DNA of 64,000 bases from Macrobrachium rosenbergii (GCF_040412425.1 NC_089744.1:31852001-31916000); one strand, 5' to 3'. Shown: positions 10,839 through 22,654, counted from the first letter of the stretch. Made by a program: numbers and translations. The notes: generated by a model from the letters alone, not told the origin.

Positions 10839-11130
10839 CTGTTATGTGAGAGAGAGGGTACAGAATTTTAAAACAGTAGAAGAAAATCACAATTTTTTAA
10901 AGTAAATTGTATTTTTTCTAACTATGCAAGCCTGAGGTCCTTTACTTTAGGGAGATTGCTTTCAGCGTAGGCTGGAAACGGCCATTAAACTCTTGAGCAA
11001 GGTGGTTAGGCAGTAACTACCACCAGGTAGGCGGGAATACCTGCCTGCCTGGATGTAAACATTCCAGTTCACCTTTTGGTTCAGGTTCAGATTGAGGGGT
11101 GGCATGAGGTGGGCATAATATGTAATGTAA

Positions 11131-11220
11131 AGGACCTCAGGTTTATATAGTTAGGAAAAATACAATTTACTTTCAAAAACTGTGATTTGTTCCAACACGA
11201 TATACAAACCGTCAGTCCTT
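11131..11220. repeat. Internal complementary region of outer DIRS
   Basis: The segment is the reverse complement of the element's own left end (through AGTTAGGAAAAATACAATTT), fused to the reverse complement of its right end (TGTTCCAACACGATATACAA). This arrangement is diagnostic of DIRS elements, where it is thought to template circularisation of the cDNA (family knowledge). Confidence 0.78.
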
Positions 11221-11699
11221 TACATTAGGAAGACTCACTGGTTGGAGGGAGGAATCTGAGCGAGTCTCCTGAACTGACTGGAGTTCTGCACACCTGGGCT
11301 ACTTCTCCTGGTTGAAAGAGCAAGGAGGAGTACCGTGCCTCTGACATATTGATCGGAGTGTAGGAACTGCAAGATCAAATGTCAGATACTGGACCTTTTC
11401 GCATGAGTGAGGAAAAGTAACTCATACGAAATACGCTGGAAGGATTTAGAGTCGGAGGCAGTAAGGAAAAGCCGAGATAGGATTCCCTTATTGCCAGTCT
11501 CTCCTTCCTCCCCTTGCTAGAGGAAGGAGCGGAATTGCTGCTATGATTCTATAAGAAAAATAGAACAGGTGCTCGATGTGTAGTCTTACCGCATCAGCGC
11601 CAGATCCAGCAACTATTGGTTCGAGTCCTATTCTCATCCCAAAGGAAAAGAAGTAGGAGGACGGGGAAGGAAGAGGAAGCGAGACCAGTCACTCTCGGC

Positions 11700-12440
11700 A
11701 TCCTTCTCACTTCCAGAACCAACACCTTAGGCGAAATGCTACTTGTCCTCTTGAAGGAGCCTGGTAAGACAACACAACTTGTTGAGCAGCCACCACAGGG
11801 CCAAGGAAAAAAGGTTCCAAGGGCCTGTGGGTAAGACCACAGGAAGACAAGAATGTGGTCTGTGAGAACACTTCTTGCTTCCAGACCGACAGAAACTTCC
11901 GGAATGCGAGGGATGGACCAGCCATTGACTTCATGAGCTCTCGGGTGGAAAGTACCGGTATCGTCGTTGCCAGCTGCTGAGTACCTCCTTCGATCGCTAC
12001 ATGAAGCCAGGAGAAAGATGTGTCCTTAGACACTTTTTCCTTATGAGAGAGAGTACTAGTGAAAACGTCGACAACATCCTTGGCGGAGAAGACGAGGAAG
12101 TCCAGACTTGAAGAACGACTCTGACCCGAGAGGAAGTTCCGTCAACGACACCCACCAGCGAAGATGGATCCAGTCCCTGGGACAGTGTTGCAGAGGACTT
12201 CAAGAGACATCCAGCTATATCCGTTGCCGCTCGGTGAGAAAGCCTGTGCTTGCAAGGAAAGCTGGAAGGTCTCCCAGTCCTGAACACACACGGATGTACT
12301 GCCTGAAGAACCACTTCTTGTGTAGCTGCTACAGGAGGCTGGGTCAAGCAGAACTCTTCTCAATGCCTTGGCTATCAGTTCAGGCAAAAGGCGAAGTCTT
12401 CCAGCATTTGCCTGTAACTCAGGGTGAGCAATGCTTGTGA
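11700..12440 (-). pseudogene. Outer DIRS tyrosine recombinase, C-terminal part
   Basis: Minus-strand frames carry the end of a DIRS recombinase (GPVVAAQQVV at about 11780), preceded by remnants of the SADDSDT and WxxPSLAFxK stretches seen better in the inner copy (17725-18192). Several frameshifts are present. DNA similarity to 17640-18770 is strong, for example GACGAGGAAGTCCAGACTTG in both. The recombinase would integrate circular cDNA (family knowledge). This copy cannot encode an active enzyme. Confidence 0.65.
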
Positions 12441-15400
12441 ACCCCTAGCAAAACACACAAATGAAGGAGCGAGAAAAACTACTGACTAGTTGTGCAGGGA
12501 GGCCACAGAAAGACAGTACGGATTTCTCAGTCAAGCAGTCTCTTCACCAATCTTTGTGAAGAAAAGGGTGAGCAGCACGTTCCGTCCTGATCTCTCAAAC
12601 CCGAGGCCAAGCTCGCCTACCAATACATCCCCACCGGGGATGCACCTGGCTAATTGAGATGTCGAGTGCGCTATAGAACACTCGAGTACCTGCAAATGTT
12701 GACAGATGAAACAGGAGGAAAATACGATTCCCTCGTTTGTCGACAAATGCCACTACTGTGGTTTTGTTGTTCAACAAACCACTGAGTGTCGCAAAACTCA
12801 TCCTGAATTCTCAGAAGGCCAAAAGGCTGCCTTGGACTCAGGATGGTGATGAGAAGGTACTATTCGTCTCGGTCCCACACCTTCAAAACAAAGTCTTACA
12901 GGTGTGCACCTATTCCTCAATCGGTGAATCCGTAAGTACACACACAATGTGAGGGGAATATGCAAGCATAGTTGAAGGTTCCTTCAATCAAGCATTAGCC
13001 TAACTCTTACCTCATACTTCGAAGAGGAAAGAAGGACAGAGGAATGGAAGCAGACCTCCCTCCATTCTCCACCATGGGGAAGCTTCTACAAGATGACTGG
13101 GTACCAAGACAATTGGCTCTAGCCGGGATGGCATTTCCCAAATTGGGAGCAGAGGAGAGGAAGCGGGATGGAAGTTTGATGAAAAGAATTGCCAAGACCT
13201 ACAGGAAATAGATACTTCTCCTGAAGGAATCCATTTCCAGGTCTCAGCAATGTTGCTGCCAGCTCCAGAGACTCTATAAGTATCACTTCATTCAGGAATC
13301 TGAAGTAGGAGAACTTCTCCCCGGTCAATACTTCTTTCTCTCTTCCCTCCTCCCTTATAGGGAAGTGGGTGGAAAGAGGCACAGTTATGCGCACTTTCCT
13401 AGTAGGGAAGAAAGGACTATGTGTTCTGCAATCTTCTACCGAAGCCTAGGACTTCTTAGGAGTTGAGGGGGGCTGGCTTGAACTCAAGGTCGAGTTGAGA
13501 TGACTAAGACCCAAAGGTCTTGGCCACCGTCCAAAAAACAAGGCAGTGCCCTGGTACGAACCTTGATTACCGAGGTATCTGGCAAATCTCTGAAAGAGAA
13601 AGGCAGAACCAAGTAAAGATTCATTCCTAAGGGTCGAGCCAACTCAGGACTTACGAAACTGCAGTCAGCCAGACCCTCCGAGGCAAGAAGAATTCGTATT
13701 CTGTCAAGGCAGGGGAGAAGCTTGGTGCCTCGACCTGAATGAACTTGTCCGAAGAAAAGAATTCATCTGGTCGAGAACGATCTCGGAAGCCAAGACCGCA
13801 GCGGTCCCCGACACACTCAGCCCCTTGGGAACTGAAAGGGTTGTGAGTGATGAAGATTATTCATTGGGAGAGCTGTGGTCCTGTCCCAGGGATCCTAGCG
13901 GCGATTTGTCGGCGCGAAGTTCTCCGAAAATCAAGGGCGATCACAACTTGAAGAGGAAGACCCTCGCTGTTTCCGAAGCGTGAAACTCCTGCACCTCTCC
14001 CCTTGGAGGGAGACCGTGACAGATCCCATGAAACCCTCCTCAGCTACCTGGTTGTACTATGAGAGAATTGGGGGACCGACACCCAAAGCACGCCAGGCAG
14101 CCGAACTCCGAAGAAAAGTTTGTCGGAGCTCTCTCTGTCCGTCTCATGCCTCTCAGAACAACTGAGAGAACAGGTGAGGAGAAAGAGTACCCCTACCTGT
14201 CCTGCCAGTAAGACCAGCAGGAGAGAGGCGGACTGTGAGTGATAATCAACCGAAGGAGATTACAATACTACCACACAGGGGAAAAAAAAAAAGTGCTTGC
14301 ACCGTGGCAAAGCCCTTTCCTGGGAAAAGCAGAAAGTTCACTTGAACAGAGCCGAGAGCCTGATTCGGAAAGACCGAGTGGGGCTGAGCTGAGACGCACT
14401 GAACCGAGCCGATCACACGAACGGGATCTGACTGGGTGGTATGCGAAGGACTGGGAGGCAGGCGGGGTGAGCCGAGCCAGTCTTGCAAGCGTGACCAGGG
14501 GCTGGGCAGGGCGGGCAAGCAAAGCTGAGCCAATCGCGCGAACACAATCGACACTGGACAGGGCAGAACTGATCTGCCGTAAACTAGCGTTAGTTTCCCG
14601 AACTCTAAACTCCTTCGAGGTCGAGGCCCTTCGAGAAGAAGGTTCAAAGGGGAATTCTGTGTCTGCTATTCTGCATGCCCGAACCCTAAGTTTCGGGACA
14701 CAAGGATGAAACCCAGCCAAGCAACCGAAGCAGCTGGCGGGCAGTAACAAGACACCTGGCGTCTCGGCACCAGCACCGAGACACCTGGGAGTCTTGGCAC
14801 TTTCTCTCTTCCTGTGCCTCTCGTCAGGAGAGCACTCGTGATTCACAGAATTCGGGCGACCCACGAGACTCCCAAAAATTGGGAGCAGCTGCTTTCGGTT
14901 TCCTAAGAAATCGAAAAGAGCCAGGCATGGAACCAGTCTTAGACGCACACTTCCAAGACTGGCAACGAGGGCGTGGCCTCTTGAGGCCACGCTCTCGTGG
15001 CCCCCGAAACGCCAGACCCCACAGGAGAATGTAAATCGGTTTCCGACCAAGGGCGAAGAGCCAACGAGAGAAACTTGTCTCCCGGAAGAGAGCAGTCCCT
15101 TAGAAGTCCCGCAGGACTCCCGAAGGAAATCTCTTCCCTGCTCCTTCTGTGTTCGAACCAATCGGATCGAGACACTAGATTGCGAACCCGACCAAGCACT
15201 GGCAAGCACACAAGGAGCACTTGTGGTGCTGGCAGGAAGAGCTGAGACACCTGGGTGCCTTGGTCCTTTCTCTCGCACTGCTCCCAAACTGGGCTGGGGA
15301 GAGTACTCTCCAGACCAGATCGGGATACTCGAAATTCCATAGAATCTCGAGCACTCAGAGTGGCTCACAAACGAGCGCCCAAAGCAGCCCCTGTCTTAGA

Positions 15401-16863
15401 GGCGGAACTTCTAGGACTGGAAACGGGATCGCAAACTGAGGTCTGCGCGCCCGTGGCTCCTGAAACACAAAACCCAGGGCTATGAGAATTGGTTTCCTAA
15501 CCCAAAGGTCGGGAAGAGCCAACGAGAGGCCCACTGCCTCGGAAGGAGGCAGTCCCTAGACATCCAAAGACATCAAGGGTAAAGAAGCAGCCTTACTCTC
15601 CTTCCGCCGACTGAGGTCTGTCTGGATTCCGGGATCCCCTTGGACCTCGAGAGAGGAAGGGAAGAGACAGCAGAAGACGAAATCGAAGATAAGATGAAGA
15701 AGACAGCGGCTACTTCCACAGGGCAACTTCCTTCACCTTCACTCCAACATCTTCTACAGGCTGGTGGACACGAAACATCATAACCTCTAGGGTAGCTAGG
15801 GAGGAACACATCGGAAGAGGCCAAGGACACAACCACCAGGAGAAGGAGCAGGCATGATCTGGGCAGCCGATGCAGGAGCTACGGCAGTGGCTCGGAAGGC
15901 AGGAGATACCGCAACGGCCAGGAATGTCGCTTCCACAGAGCAACTTCCTTCACCTTCACTCCAACAACTTCTACAGGATGGCGGACATCATAACCTCCAG
16001 GCCAGCTAGGCAGGAACACAACGGAAGCAGCCCCGGGCACGACCACCAGGAGAAGCAGCAGGCATGATCAGGACAGCCGATGCAGGAGCTATGGAAGCGG
16101 TTCGGAAGGCAGGAGCTAGAGCAACGGCCAAGAGCATCACATGAAAGTCACCAGCAGCAACAAGAACAATCAGGGAGCCTGCAGCAGGAGACCAGGAAGA
16201 ACCGCCCAGAGACTGTCGTTGAGTTAACAGGAGCATAACACAGGAAACAGCAGGGACAGATGGACCACAGATACGCCAGAGGTAGTGCCATGGCATACAT
16301 GAAGGCCAGTAATGACAGTGATCGCTCCACATCGGCGGGAACAGTGTCGGAGGATCCCGACGTGGAACTGTCATTCCAACCAAGTACTGTGGCCAGTCCC
16401 GAAGCAACAACATATGAACGTCAGGACTCCATCATGCAAGATATCCCCTGAGATATCCAGACAACCACTGCTGCGTCTGAAAGAAAGAGCAAAGATGATT
16501 AGTAGAGGGAGACTTCTCTCGCTACGAGGGGAACTGCCCTACACAGAGAGGAGGCCCCTAGAAGAGGTTGCCCGGCCGCCCCGCCTCTCCTCGCGGTCTT
16601 CATCCGACGAGCGAGCGAAGAGGGCAAAGGAGAGAAAGGAAGAATCTACAGGGAGAGAGAAGAACGGAGGGGAGTCCACCAAGGGCACTGCGGAAGCGGA
16701 GCGTATACCGACAATGACCGCAACTCTCCAAGCGCAGGGGGAAAAAACAACACTCAGCACAAGTAGGAAGGAAGTAGTCATGGCCCTTGTACACGGAGGG
16801 CGGGAGTCCAAGATGGGAAGCGAATTCTTACGTCCCGATTAATGTAGGGGAGCGAAGATATTA
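12441..16863 (-). pseudogene. Outer DIRS gag/RT/RNase H region, heavily decayed
   Basis: GC-rich, purine-skewed sequence. At 12600-12800 the minus frame has LLNNKTTVVAFVDKRGNR, resembling the DIRS RNase H segment (DNxTVVAYINxxGG). A 366-codon minus frame at 14268-15368 is the longest open frame, but it shows no domain that I recognise; it may be a gag remnant or chance in GC-rich DNA. Loose repeats occur at about 450-base spacing (15032 and 15489 both contain GAAGAGCCAACGAGAG). A 217-base tandem duplication is listed separately. Confidence 0.5.
15724..16135. repeat. 217-bp tandem duplication in the DIRS gag region
   Basis: CAACTTCCTTCACCTTCACT occurs at 15724 and again at 15941. The similarity continues through CATCATAACCTC, CACCAGGAGAAG, AGCAGGCATGATC and CCGATGCAGGAGCTA. 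The two units are clearly diverged. Confidence 0.75.
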
Positions 16864-17110
16864 TGTTCCAATATAACAATTTTTAAAGTAAATTGTATTT
16901 TTCCTAACTATACAAACCCGAGGTCCTTTACATTAGGAGATACTTTCAGGCGTAGGCTGGAAACGGCCGTTAAACTCTTGAACAAGGTGGTTAGGCAGTA
17001 ACTACCTCCAGGTAGGCGGGGATACCCGCCTGCCCGGATGTAAACATTCCAGTTTGCCTTTCGGCCCAGGTACAGATTGAGGGGTGGCATGAGGTGGGCA
17101 TAATTGTAAA

Positions 17111-17205
17111 GGACCTCGGTTTGTATAGTTAGGAAAAATACAATTTACTTTAAAAATTGTTATTTGTTCCGACACAATATACAAACCCTCGGTCCTTTAC
17201 ATTAG
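17111..17205. repeat. Internal complementary region of inner DIRS
   Basis: It joins the complement of the left end (TAGTTAGGAAAAATACAATT, then TTAAAAATTGTTAT) to the complement of the right end (TGTTCCGACACAATATACAA). Both halves match their partner ends almost exactly, which also fixes the element boundaries. Confidence 0.82.
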
Positions 17206-17724
17206 AGACTCACTGATTGGAGGGAGGAATCTGAGAAAGTCTCTCTGAACTGACTGGAGTTCACCACCTTGTCTTCCCTTCCTGGTCGTGAGAGTGAGGA
17301 AGGGAAAAACTGCCTCTGACAAAAGATCGGGTTGTAAGAAACGAGGATCAGTTGTCAGACTTCTGGGTCCCTTTGCATGAAAGAGAAACGTCAGTTCATG
17401 CAAAGTAGGCTGGGAAGAATTTGACGTCGGATGACAATAAGGCAAATACAAGCATTGGGTTGGCTCATAGTCATGGTCTCCTTCCTCCTTGCAAGAGGAA
17501 GGAGTGGGGTTGTTTCTATTAACCTGAACGGAAATAGAACGGGAGCTCCTGTTATGCGTATCTGAGGGGTCCAGCTTGTAACGGCATGTCCGCTCTCTGC
17601 CCGTGGGAAGAGAGCCAGGATGGGGAGAAAGAAGAGAGGCCAGTCACTCAACCTCCATTCTCCCCATCACAGCCGTACAACATAGGCGAGATGCAATCCT
17701 GTCCCGTTAGGGGAGCTGGATAAG

Positions 17725-18192
17725 CTACACAACTTGTTGAGCAGCCACCACAGGACTCAAGGAAAAAGTGTCCAAGGACTTGTGTGCAACATCCCGGAGG
17801 TAGAAGGAGGTGAAGGTAGTCTGTTGGGACCGCAAACCCGCCTTCAGCTCCTGTGGTACCGACATATTCTTCCAGAATGCGAGGGATGGACCAAGCCATC
17901 GACTTTGTGAGCTCGGGTGAAAGGTACTGGTATCGCTGTCATCAGCTGCCAAGTACCTCCTTGATCGCTTCACGAAGTCAGGAGGAAGATGTGTCCTAGA
18001 CACTTCTTCCTTGGGAGAGACAGAGAAAACGTTGGCGACATCCAGGTTAGGAATGTCAAACCTTTCGGAAAGTACCACAGCTCCCAATAGGACAGAGTAA
18101 CGAATGATCGGATCATCGATACAAAGTCCAAGGAGGAGGGGAACAAGAAGGACTCGAACCCGACAGTCGATGCCAATGGATTTGGAGTCCAC
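17725..18192 (-). pseudogene. Inner DIRS tyrosine recombinase, C-terminal part
   Basis: A 155-codon minus frame. It contains RYLAADDSDTSTFHPSS, WLGPSLAFWKN and SVPQELKAG. It ends with QTTFTSFYLRDVAHKS and SPVVAAQQVV. The TFxxFYLRD stretch fits the C-terminal box of DIRS recombinases, with the Tyr as likely nucleophile (family knowledge). The frame is open here, but upstream sequence to 18770 contains stops, so the enzyme is incomplete. Confidence 0.7.
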
Positions 18193-19685
18193 CTACGACA
18201 TCCGAGAAGGATGATCCCCACCCTGTTCTTCCATCTTCTACGCCAAAGCCAGGGTAAGATGAGAGATGGACCTAAGAGGGCATATCTCTATCCGACGACT
18301 CGTAGGGCGAAGAGCACGGACAGGAACCCTAAACGAGAGCCGCATGCCACCCAGGAAACATTCCCTGGGACAGCATGACTGAAGAAGCTTCTCGTCCGTA
18401 GCTAACTCTCGACTAAGGAGACGAAGGCTACTTCAGATAGAAGACTAGGTCGCAAGGGCCTACATTCTTCAAAACTGAAAGGAGAGAAGCAGCCCTCGGC
18501 GGAGAAGACGAGGAAGTCCAGACTTGACGAGCGACTCTGACCCGGGAAGAAGTTGACAACGACACCACCAGCGAAGACGGATCCAGTCCCTGGGACAGTG
18601 TTGCAGAGCACTTCAAGGGATATCCAGCTATATCCGTTGCCGCTCAGCGAGAAAGCCTGTGCTTGCAAGGAAAGCTGGAAAGTCTCCCAGTCCTGAACCC
18701 ACAGGGATGTACTGCCTCAAGAACCGCTTCTTGTGTAGCTGCACAGGAGGATGGGTCAAGCGGAATTCTTCTCGATGCCTCGGCAATCAGGTCGGAAGAA
18801 GAGTGATGCCCCTTACACACGGAGGGCGGAAGCCCAAGAAGGGACTAATCTTACGTCCCGATGGATGTAGGGGAAGTGAAGAAAAAGCGTCCCAAACTAA
18901 TCCCGAAAGTACAGGGGCGCCTCCAGTATTACGTAAAGGGCCGCTAGAGAGAAGCATTACCACTTGGCTAAGCTACTCCAGCTATGCCCTTGGCCGTCAA
19001 ACCCCAGACACAGGCAGGGAACGACGGCTTACACAAGGTTATCACAAATCGTGGGTTTGTATTACCAAATATCAAACACACGCAATATATAAACAAAAAT
19101 ACAGAAAGATCCCACCGTAAGAGCTTAACGACAGTCAGCGGAGAGAACGAAAAATACGTGCTGACGGCCGAAAGCAAACTGGAATGTTTACATCCGGGCA
19201 GGCGGGTATCCCCGCCTACCTGGAGGTAGTTACTGCCTAACCACCTTGTTCAAGAGTTTAACGGCCGTTTCCAGCCTACGCCTGAAAGTATCTCCTAATG
19301 TAAAGGACCGAGGGTTTGTATATTGTGTCGGAACAACTAATACTTCCGAACGTACAGGGGAACGCCTTCAGAATCTAAATAAAGGGCTACTGGAATAGAA
19401 GCATCAGCACTCGGTTACGCTTCTCAAAATACGCCCTCGGCCGTCAAACCCAAGACAGGCAGGGAACGACGGCTTATGCAAGGTTATCACAAATCGTGGG
19501 TTTGTATTAATAAATAACAAATACACGTAATATATACACAAAATACAGAAAGATCCCTCTGGGATAATAACAGCTTAACTACAGTCAGGCAAGGAGATCT
19601 GAAAACACATCTGTCAAGGTCTAGAGAATACAAGGTCTTCTCATGGTTGACCCAAAATTGGGATCTAATGCGCAGGTAGAGGTTG

Positions 19686-19703
19686 TGACGTCACGCGGTC
19701 TAC
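19686..19703 (+). repeat. P element subterminal inverted repeat, left
   Basis: TGACGTCACGCGGTCTAC is an exact inverted copy of 21639-21656. It lies 71 bases from the left end; its partner is 72 bases from the right end. Drosophila P elements carry an 11-bp subterminal inverted repeat that enhances transposition; this symmetric 18-bp pair may be the counterpart. Confidence 0.8.
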
Positions 19704-19908
19704 GCACGGTCCTTGGTGATCTCTGACTGATCAGTTGTTTACAAACAAACAGTGTACAATAGGCCTTGCTTCCACATATTTGGTACTGATATTGTCCGTA
19801 ATAGCAGCCTTATATTTTTCTCTTTCTTGCTGCAATTGAGGCAGTTTAAGTGATATGAGCCAACTCTTGTGAAGCAAACGGGTACTTTGAAAATAGGAAA
19901 AAAATAGG

Positions 19909-21207
19909 GATCTAATTCTTCATAGATTTCCTAAGGACGGCAAGTGTAGTGTCGCAAAAAGATGGGGTTATGATAAAGGCACAGACGCTTTATATGAACC
20001 TAGATCAAAAATGCAATGTGTAAAGGTCACACCTTGGAAACAACTTATTCATTATAATTTCGACACCGATATAACTAAAATTCTATTTGAATTCATCACT
20101 AAGATAGCGAGAGCTGGATTCCCTATAGTTGATATGGTTAATGACTTGGGGCAACAAATATAAGGTTATGGAATTCAATAGGCAATGGCATAACTAATCC
20201 AACATTGTTAATCCTGCAGATAATTGCAGGGAAATATATGTATTTGCCGATGCTTCTCACTTGATAAAACTCATAAGAAACACTTTCTCAGACCATTGAT
20301 CTAGGTTATCGGACTGTAGGACTGCTCACATTGAGTCAGGGAACTAATTAAGAAAAGTAAGAGTGATCTAATGACAACTCATAAACTATTTGAAAAGCAT
20401 TTAAGTGTTTCAGATATGGAGGGTATGACAGTGAAATTAGCGTTACAGTTACTCTGTTAATCACATAAATTTCAAACACTTCGGAGAAAAAGGTCTGATT
20501 GTGGATAGGCACTGGGAGAGTGCAAACCAGTTCATTTGCCTTGTTGATAAGTGGTTTGATTTATTCCATTCTGGAGTGCCTTTCGATAGAAAGTCTCCAC
20601 GGAATGCTTACGGGATAATCTTAGAAACCAAAACAAAACGTTGCAAGAGATGACACACCTATCCAGAACAATGAAAAGTCTGGGAGGAAAAGGACTTTAC
20701 CCTTTCCAAAAAGGCCTTGTGATACCTTGCAAATCTCTAACGAACTTGCTAGGGATGTTAGGTGAAAATTTTGCAATATCATACATCTTGACTCAAAGGT
20801 TGAATCGAGATGGACTGGAACTCTTTTTTAGCTGTATGCGCCAAATGGGTGCATGTCATCAGCACTCATCACCTGTTGAATTTAAGCACCGAGTTAGAGC
20901 CCATCTCCTGGGAAAAGAGAGAACTCTATGAGGCGCAAAATGCAATGTTGAAAATTGCATTAGCGATAATATGACTGAGGTCTCATTTTCCAACTTGATA
21001 ACTAAAGGAAGCACTTCTTACGAGGCTGAAGAAACATCCCTTCAGAAAGCTTTAAGCTTATCGGCAATATTGTTTCGTTTGCCAACGGAGGAATTGCAGA
21101 ATGACAATGAAGACAAAACTGTTGGAGAAGAAACGTTAGAAGATGCCACGGAAGGAGGCATGCAATATATGGGTGGTTTTGTAGCCCGTAAGTTTCCCCG
21201 GGTATGA
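19909..21207 (+). pseudogene. P-element/THAP9-like transposase, decayed
   Basis: The plus strand starts with a partial THAP-like segment (DLILHRFPKDGK...VAKRW). It runs without a stop, apparently across an internal deletion, into the catalytic core: TPWKQLIHYNFDTDITK, AGFPIVDMVNDLG. After a stop at about 20161 come REIYVFADASHLIKLIRNTF (20236-20300) and ESANQFICLVDKWFDLFHS (20516-20570). An open frame at 20641-20931 has LTQRLNRDGLELFFSCMRQ and SSPVEFKHRVR, the conserved C-terminal block with the candidate catalytic Glu. A further open frame at 20971-21207 is the extreme C terminus. The segments follow the order of P-element transposase and THAP9. Stops and frameshifts make it inactive. Confidence 0.85.
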
Positions 21208-21638
21208 CTTTCTAGGAACTAAAGAACCGAAGGAGATGGCACAAGGATCAGCACTATAGATAGAACAAATGAGAAGCTAATGAAACTTCGACCCGAATTT
21301 TTGGTGCCTTTAAAATCGATGGAAAAGATATTTATTTGTTATCATTGCAAATATAATGAAAAAGTTGGTCACATAATTGTTACCCTTATGTATACATGTA
21401 CTAGTATATGTGTATTTGAGTGTGAGCTGTATATTATAGTGAAAAATGTTTTTTTTTTTTTTTTTAAATTCCAGTTGTAATTATTTGGATGAATATACGT
21501 AATAGAAATGAATATGGTCAACAAGCGCTTAATTTTCCTAAAAGAATTAATCATAATTTTTAATATTAAAAAGAGTCAACGAGGAAACAGGATAAAAGTT
21601 TTCCCATTTGTACAGAGCTTGGGCAGAGGAGAAAGCAA

Positions 21639-21656
21639 GTAGACCGCGTGACGTCA
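21639..21656 (+). repeat. P element subterminal inverted repeat, right
   Basis: GTAGACCGCGTGACGTCA is the exact inverted partner of 19686-19703. The core TGACGTCA is itself palindromic and looks like a CRE/ATF site, though it may instead be a transposase-binding enhancer. Confidence 0.8.
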
Positions 21657-21917
21657 CGTTTCTTAACTCCCATCTCCTTACCCACGTTAATCCTGCGCGT
21701 GAGAAGACCTTGTATTCTCTAAACCTTGACATCTGTAACGCATGACGGGCGCAAGCAAACTGGAATGTTTACATCCCGGCAGGCAGGTATTCCCGCCTAC
21801 CTGGCGGTAGTTACTGCCTAACCACCTTGCTCAAGAGTTTAATGGCCGTTTCCAGTCTACGCTGAAAGTAATCCCCCTAATGTAAAGGACCGACGGTTTG
21901 TATATCGTGTCAGAACA

Positions 21918-22654
21918 ATTATCGTTTACTAGCAAATATTCACCTAAGCAATTATACTTTTGTTAAAAGCCTAGATTTTGTTCCTAGGCCTAGGTGTGAC
22001 AGTTTTTGTTACTTGCTAAAAATACATCAAACTTAGCATACACATTTTTATATCAACCATTTCTGGCTGGAAAGCATTTTACTGTATCCATTCATTTTTG
22101 CACTTCAAGTTACCTTATGAATGAGTCAATTATACACCAAAAGCAAGCCCAATTTTCAAGAAAATAACATTCGTAGTTATAAACAAAAGTGTTGCATAGG
22201 ATTTGACATTAATACTAATAAATATTTAGATTAATAGCTATCGTCTCAATATAATTTGAATCATCATCATCTTTTATTTTTCAGAGAACAAGTAATCTAT
22301 AAAAATAAATCCTTTAGTAAACAAGATTACACCTCAGAAGCCTTACACTGTTTTTGTTAGGCCTATAAATCATTTCGCAACATACAGGCAGCTTGAATAT
22401 AGCCTAAAACATCAAATTCATAGAAAACTTTTTTTGCAATTTATACTGTGTACCTATTTTGAGAATTTGTTGTGAATATTGAGCTTATTAGGTCTACAGT
22501 ACTGTTATATGTTGGGAGGTAGTTATGAAGGCCACTTCAAGTAGCAAGAGCACTGGCGCTGACAAGACTGCTAACCTTATAACATCATGCTTTGAGCCAA
22601 GTAATGTAAAAAGAAAAAATAATAATAATTCATGTCACAAAGATTACGAATTAT
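21918..22654. other. Intron 2 spacer, no feature recognised
   Basis: AT-rich sequence between the outer DIRS and the fold-back element. No coding frame or obvious repeat is seen. Confidence 0.5.

Larger units (their letters stand above)
16864..19335 (-). mobile_element. Inner DIRS element, internally deleted, nested in outer DIRS
   Basis: The element starts TGTTCC at 16864 and ends GGAACA at 19335, with inverted ends of about 170-250 bases (16877-17110 against 19165-19335). The internal complementary region (17111-17205) and recombinase lie on the left, so it is oriented like the outer copy. At about 2.5 kb it lacks most of gag and RT. Outer DIRS sequence resumes at 19336 (ACTAAT...ACAGGGG), parallel to 18895 inside this copy. 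That proves insertion of one family member into another. It is probably non-autonomous. Confidence 0.8.
19615..21728 (+). mobile_element. P-superfamily DNA transposon
   Basis: The 2114-bp element has terminal inverted repeats starting CAAGGTCTAGAGAATACAAG on the left and CAAGGTTTAGAGAATACAAG on the complement of the right end. The repeats run about 28 bases with one mismatch. It is flanked by a perfect 8-bp duplication, ACATCTGT, at 19607-19614 and 21729-21736. Eight-base duplications, about 30-base terminal repeats beginning with CA and subterminal inverted repeats are hallmarks of P elements. It lies inside the outer DIRS, whose sequence resumes on both sides. It carries a decayed plus-strand transposase. 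Near-perfect ends suggest a fairly recent insertion, probably mobilised in trans. Confidence 0.9.
10884..21917 (-). mobile_element. Outer DIRS retrotransposon in intron 2 (interrupted)
   Basis: A DIRS-type tyrosine-recombinase retrotransposon in the same orientation as the host gene. Its left end (10884-11130) and right end (21745-21917) are inverted repeats sharing GGAAACGGCC, CAAGGTGGTTAGGCAGTAACTA and the CCTTTAC motif. Next to the left end sits an internal complementary region, and then the recombinase on the minus strand. The element is split by a second DIRS (16864-19335) and by a P-superfamily transposon (19615-21728). Without these it would be about 6.4 kb, a normal DIRS size. The gag and RT parts (12.4-16.8 kb) are GC-rich and heavily decayed. 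The target flank shows no duplication, as expected for DIRS. Confidence 0.78.

Noticed and set aside
14268..15368. 366-codon minus frame as a host gene
   Set aside because: It lies inside the outer DIRS, in GC-rich purine-skewed DNA that opens several overlapping frames. No domain was recognised and the composition is biased.
10884..21917. The whole 11-kb inverted-repeat unit as one giant P-like transposon
   Set aside because: The inverted ends, internal complementary region and recombinase show a DIRS element. The P element has its own ends and duplication at 19607-21736.
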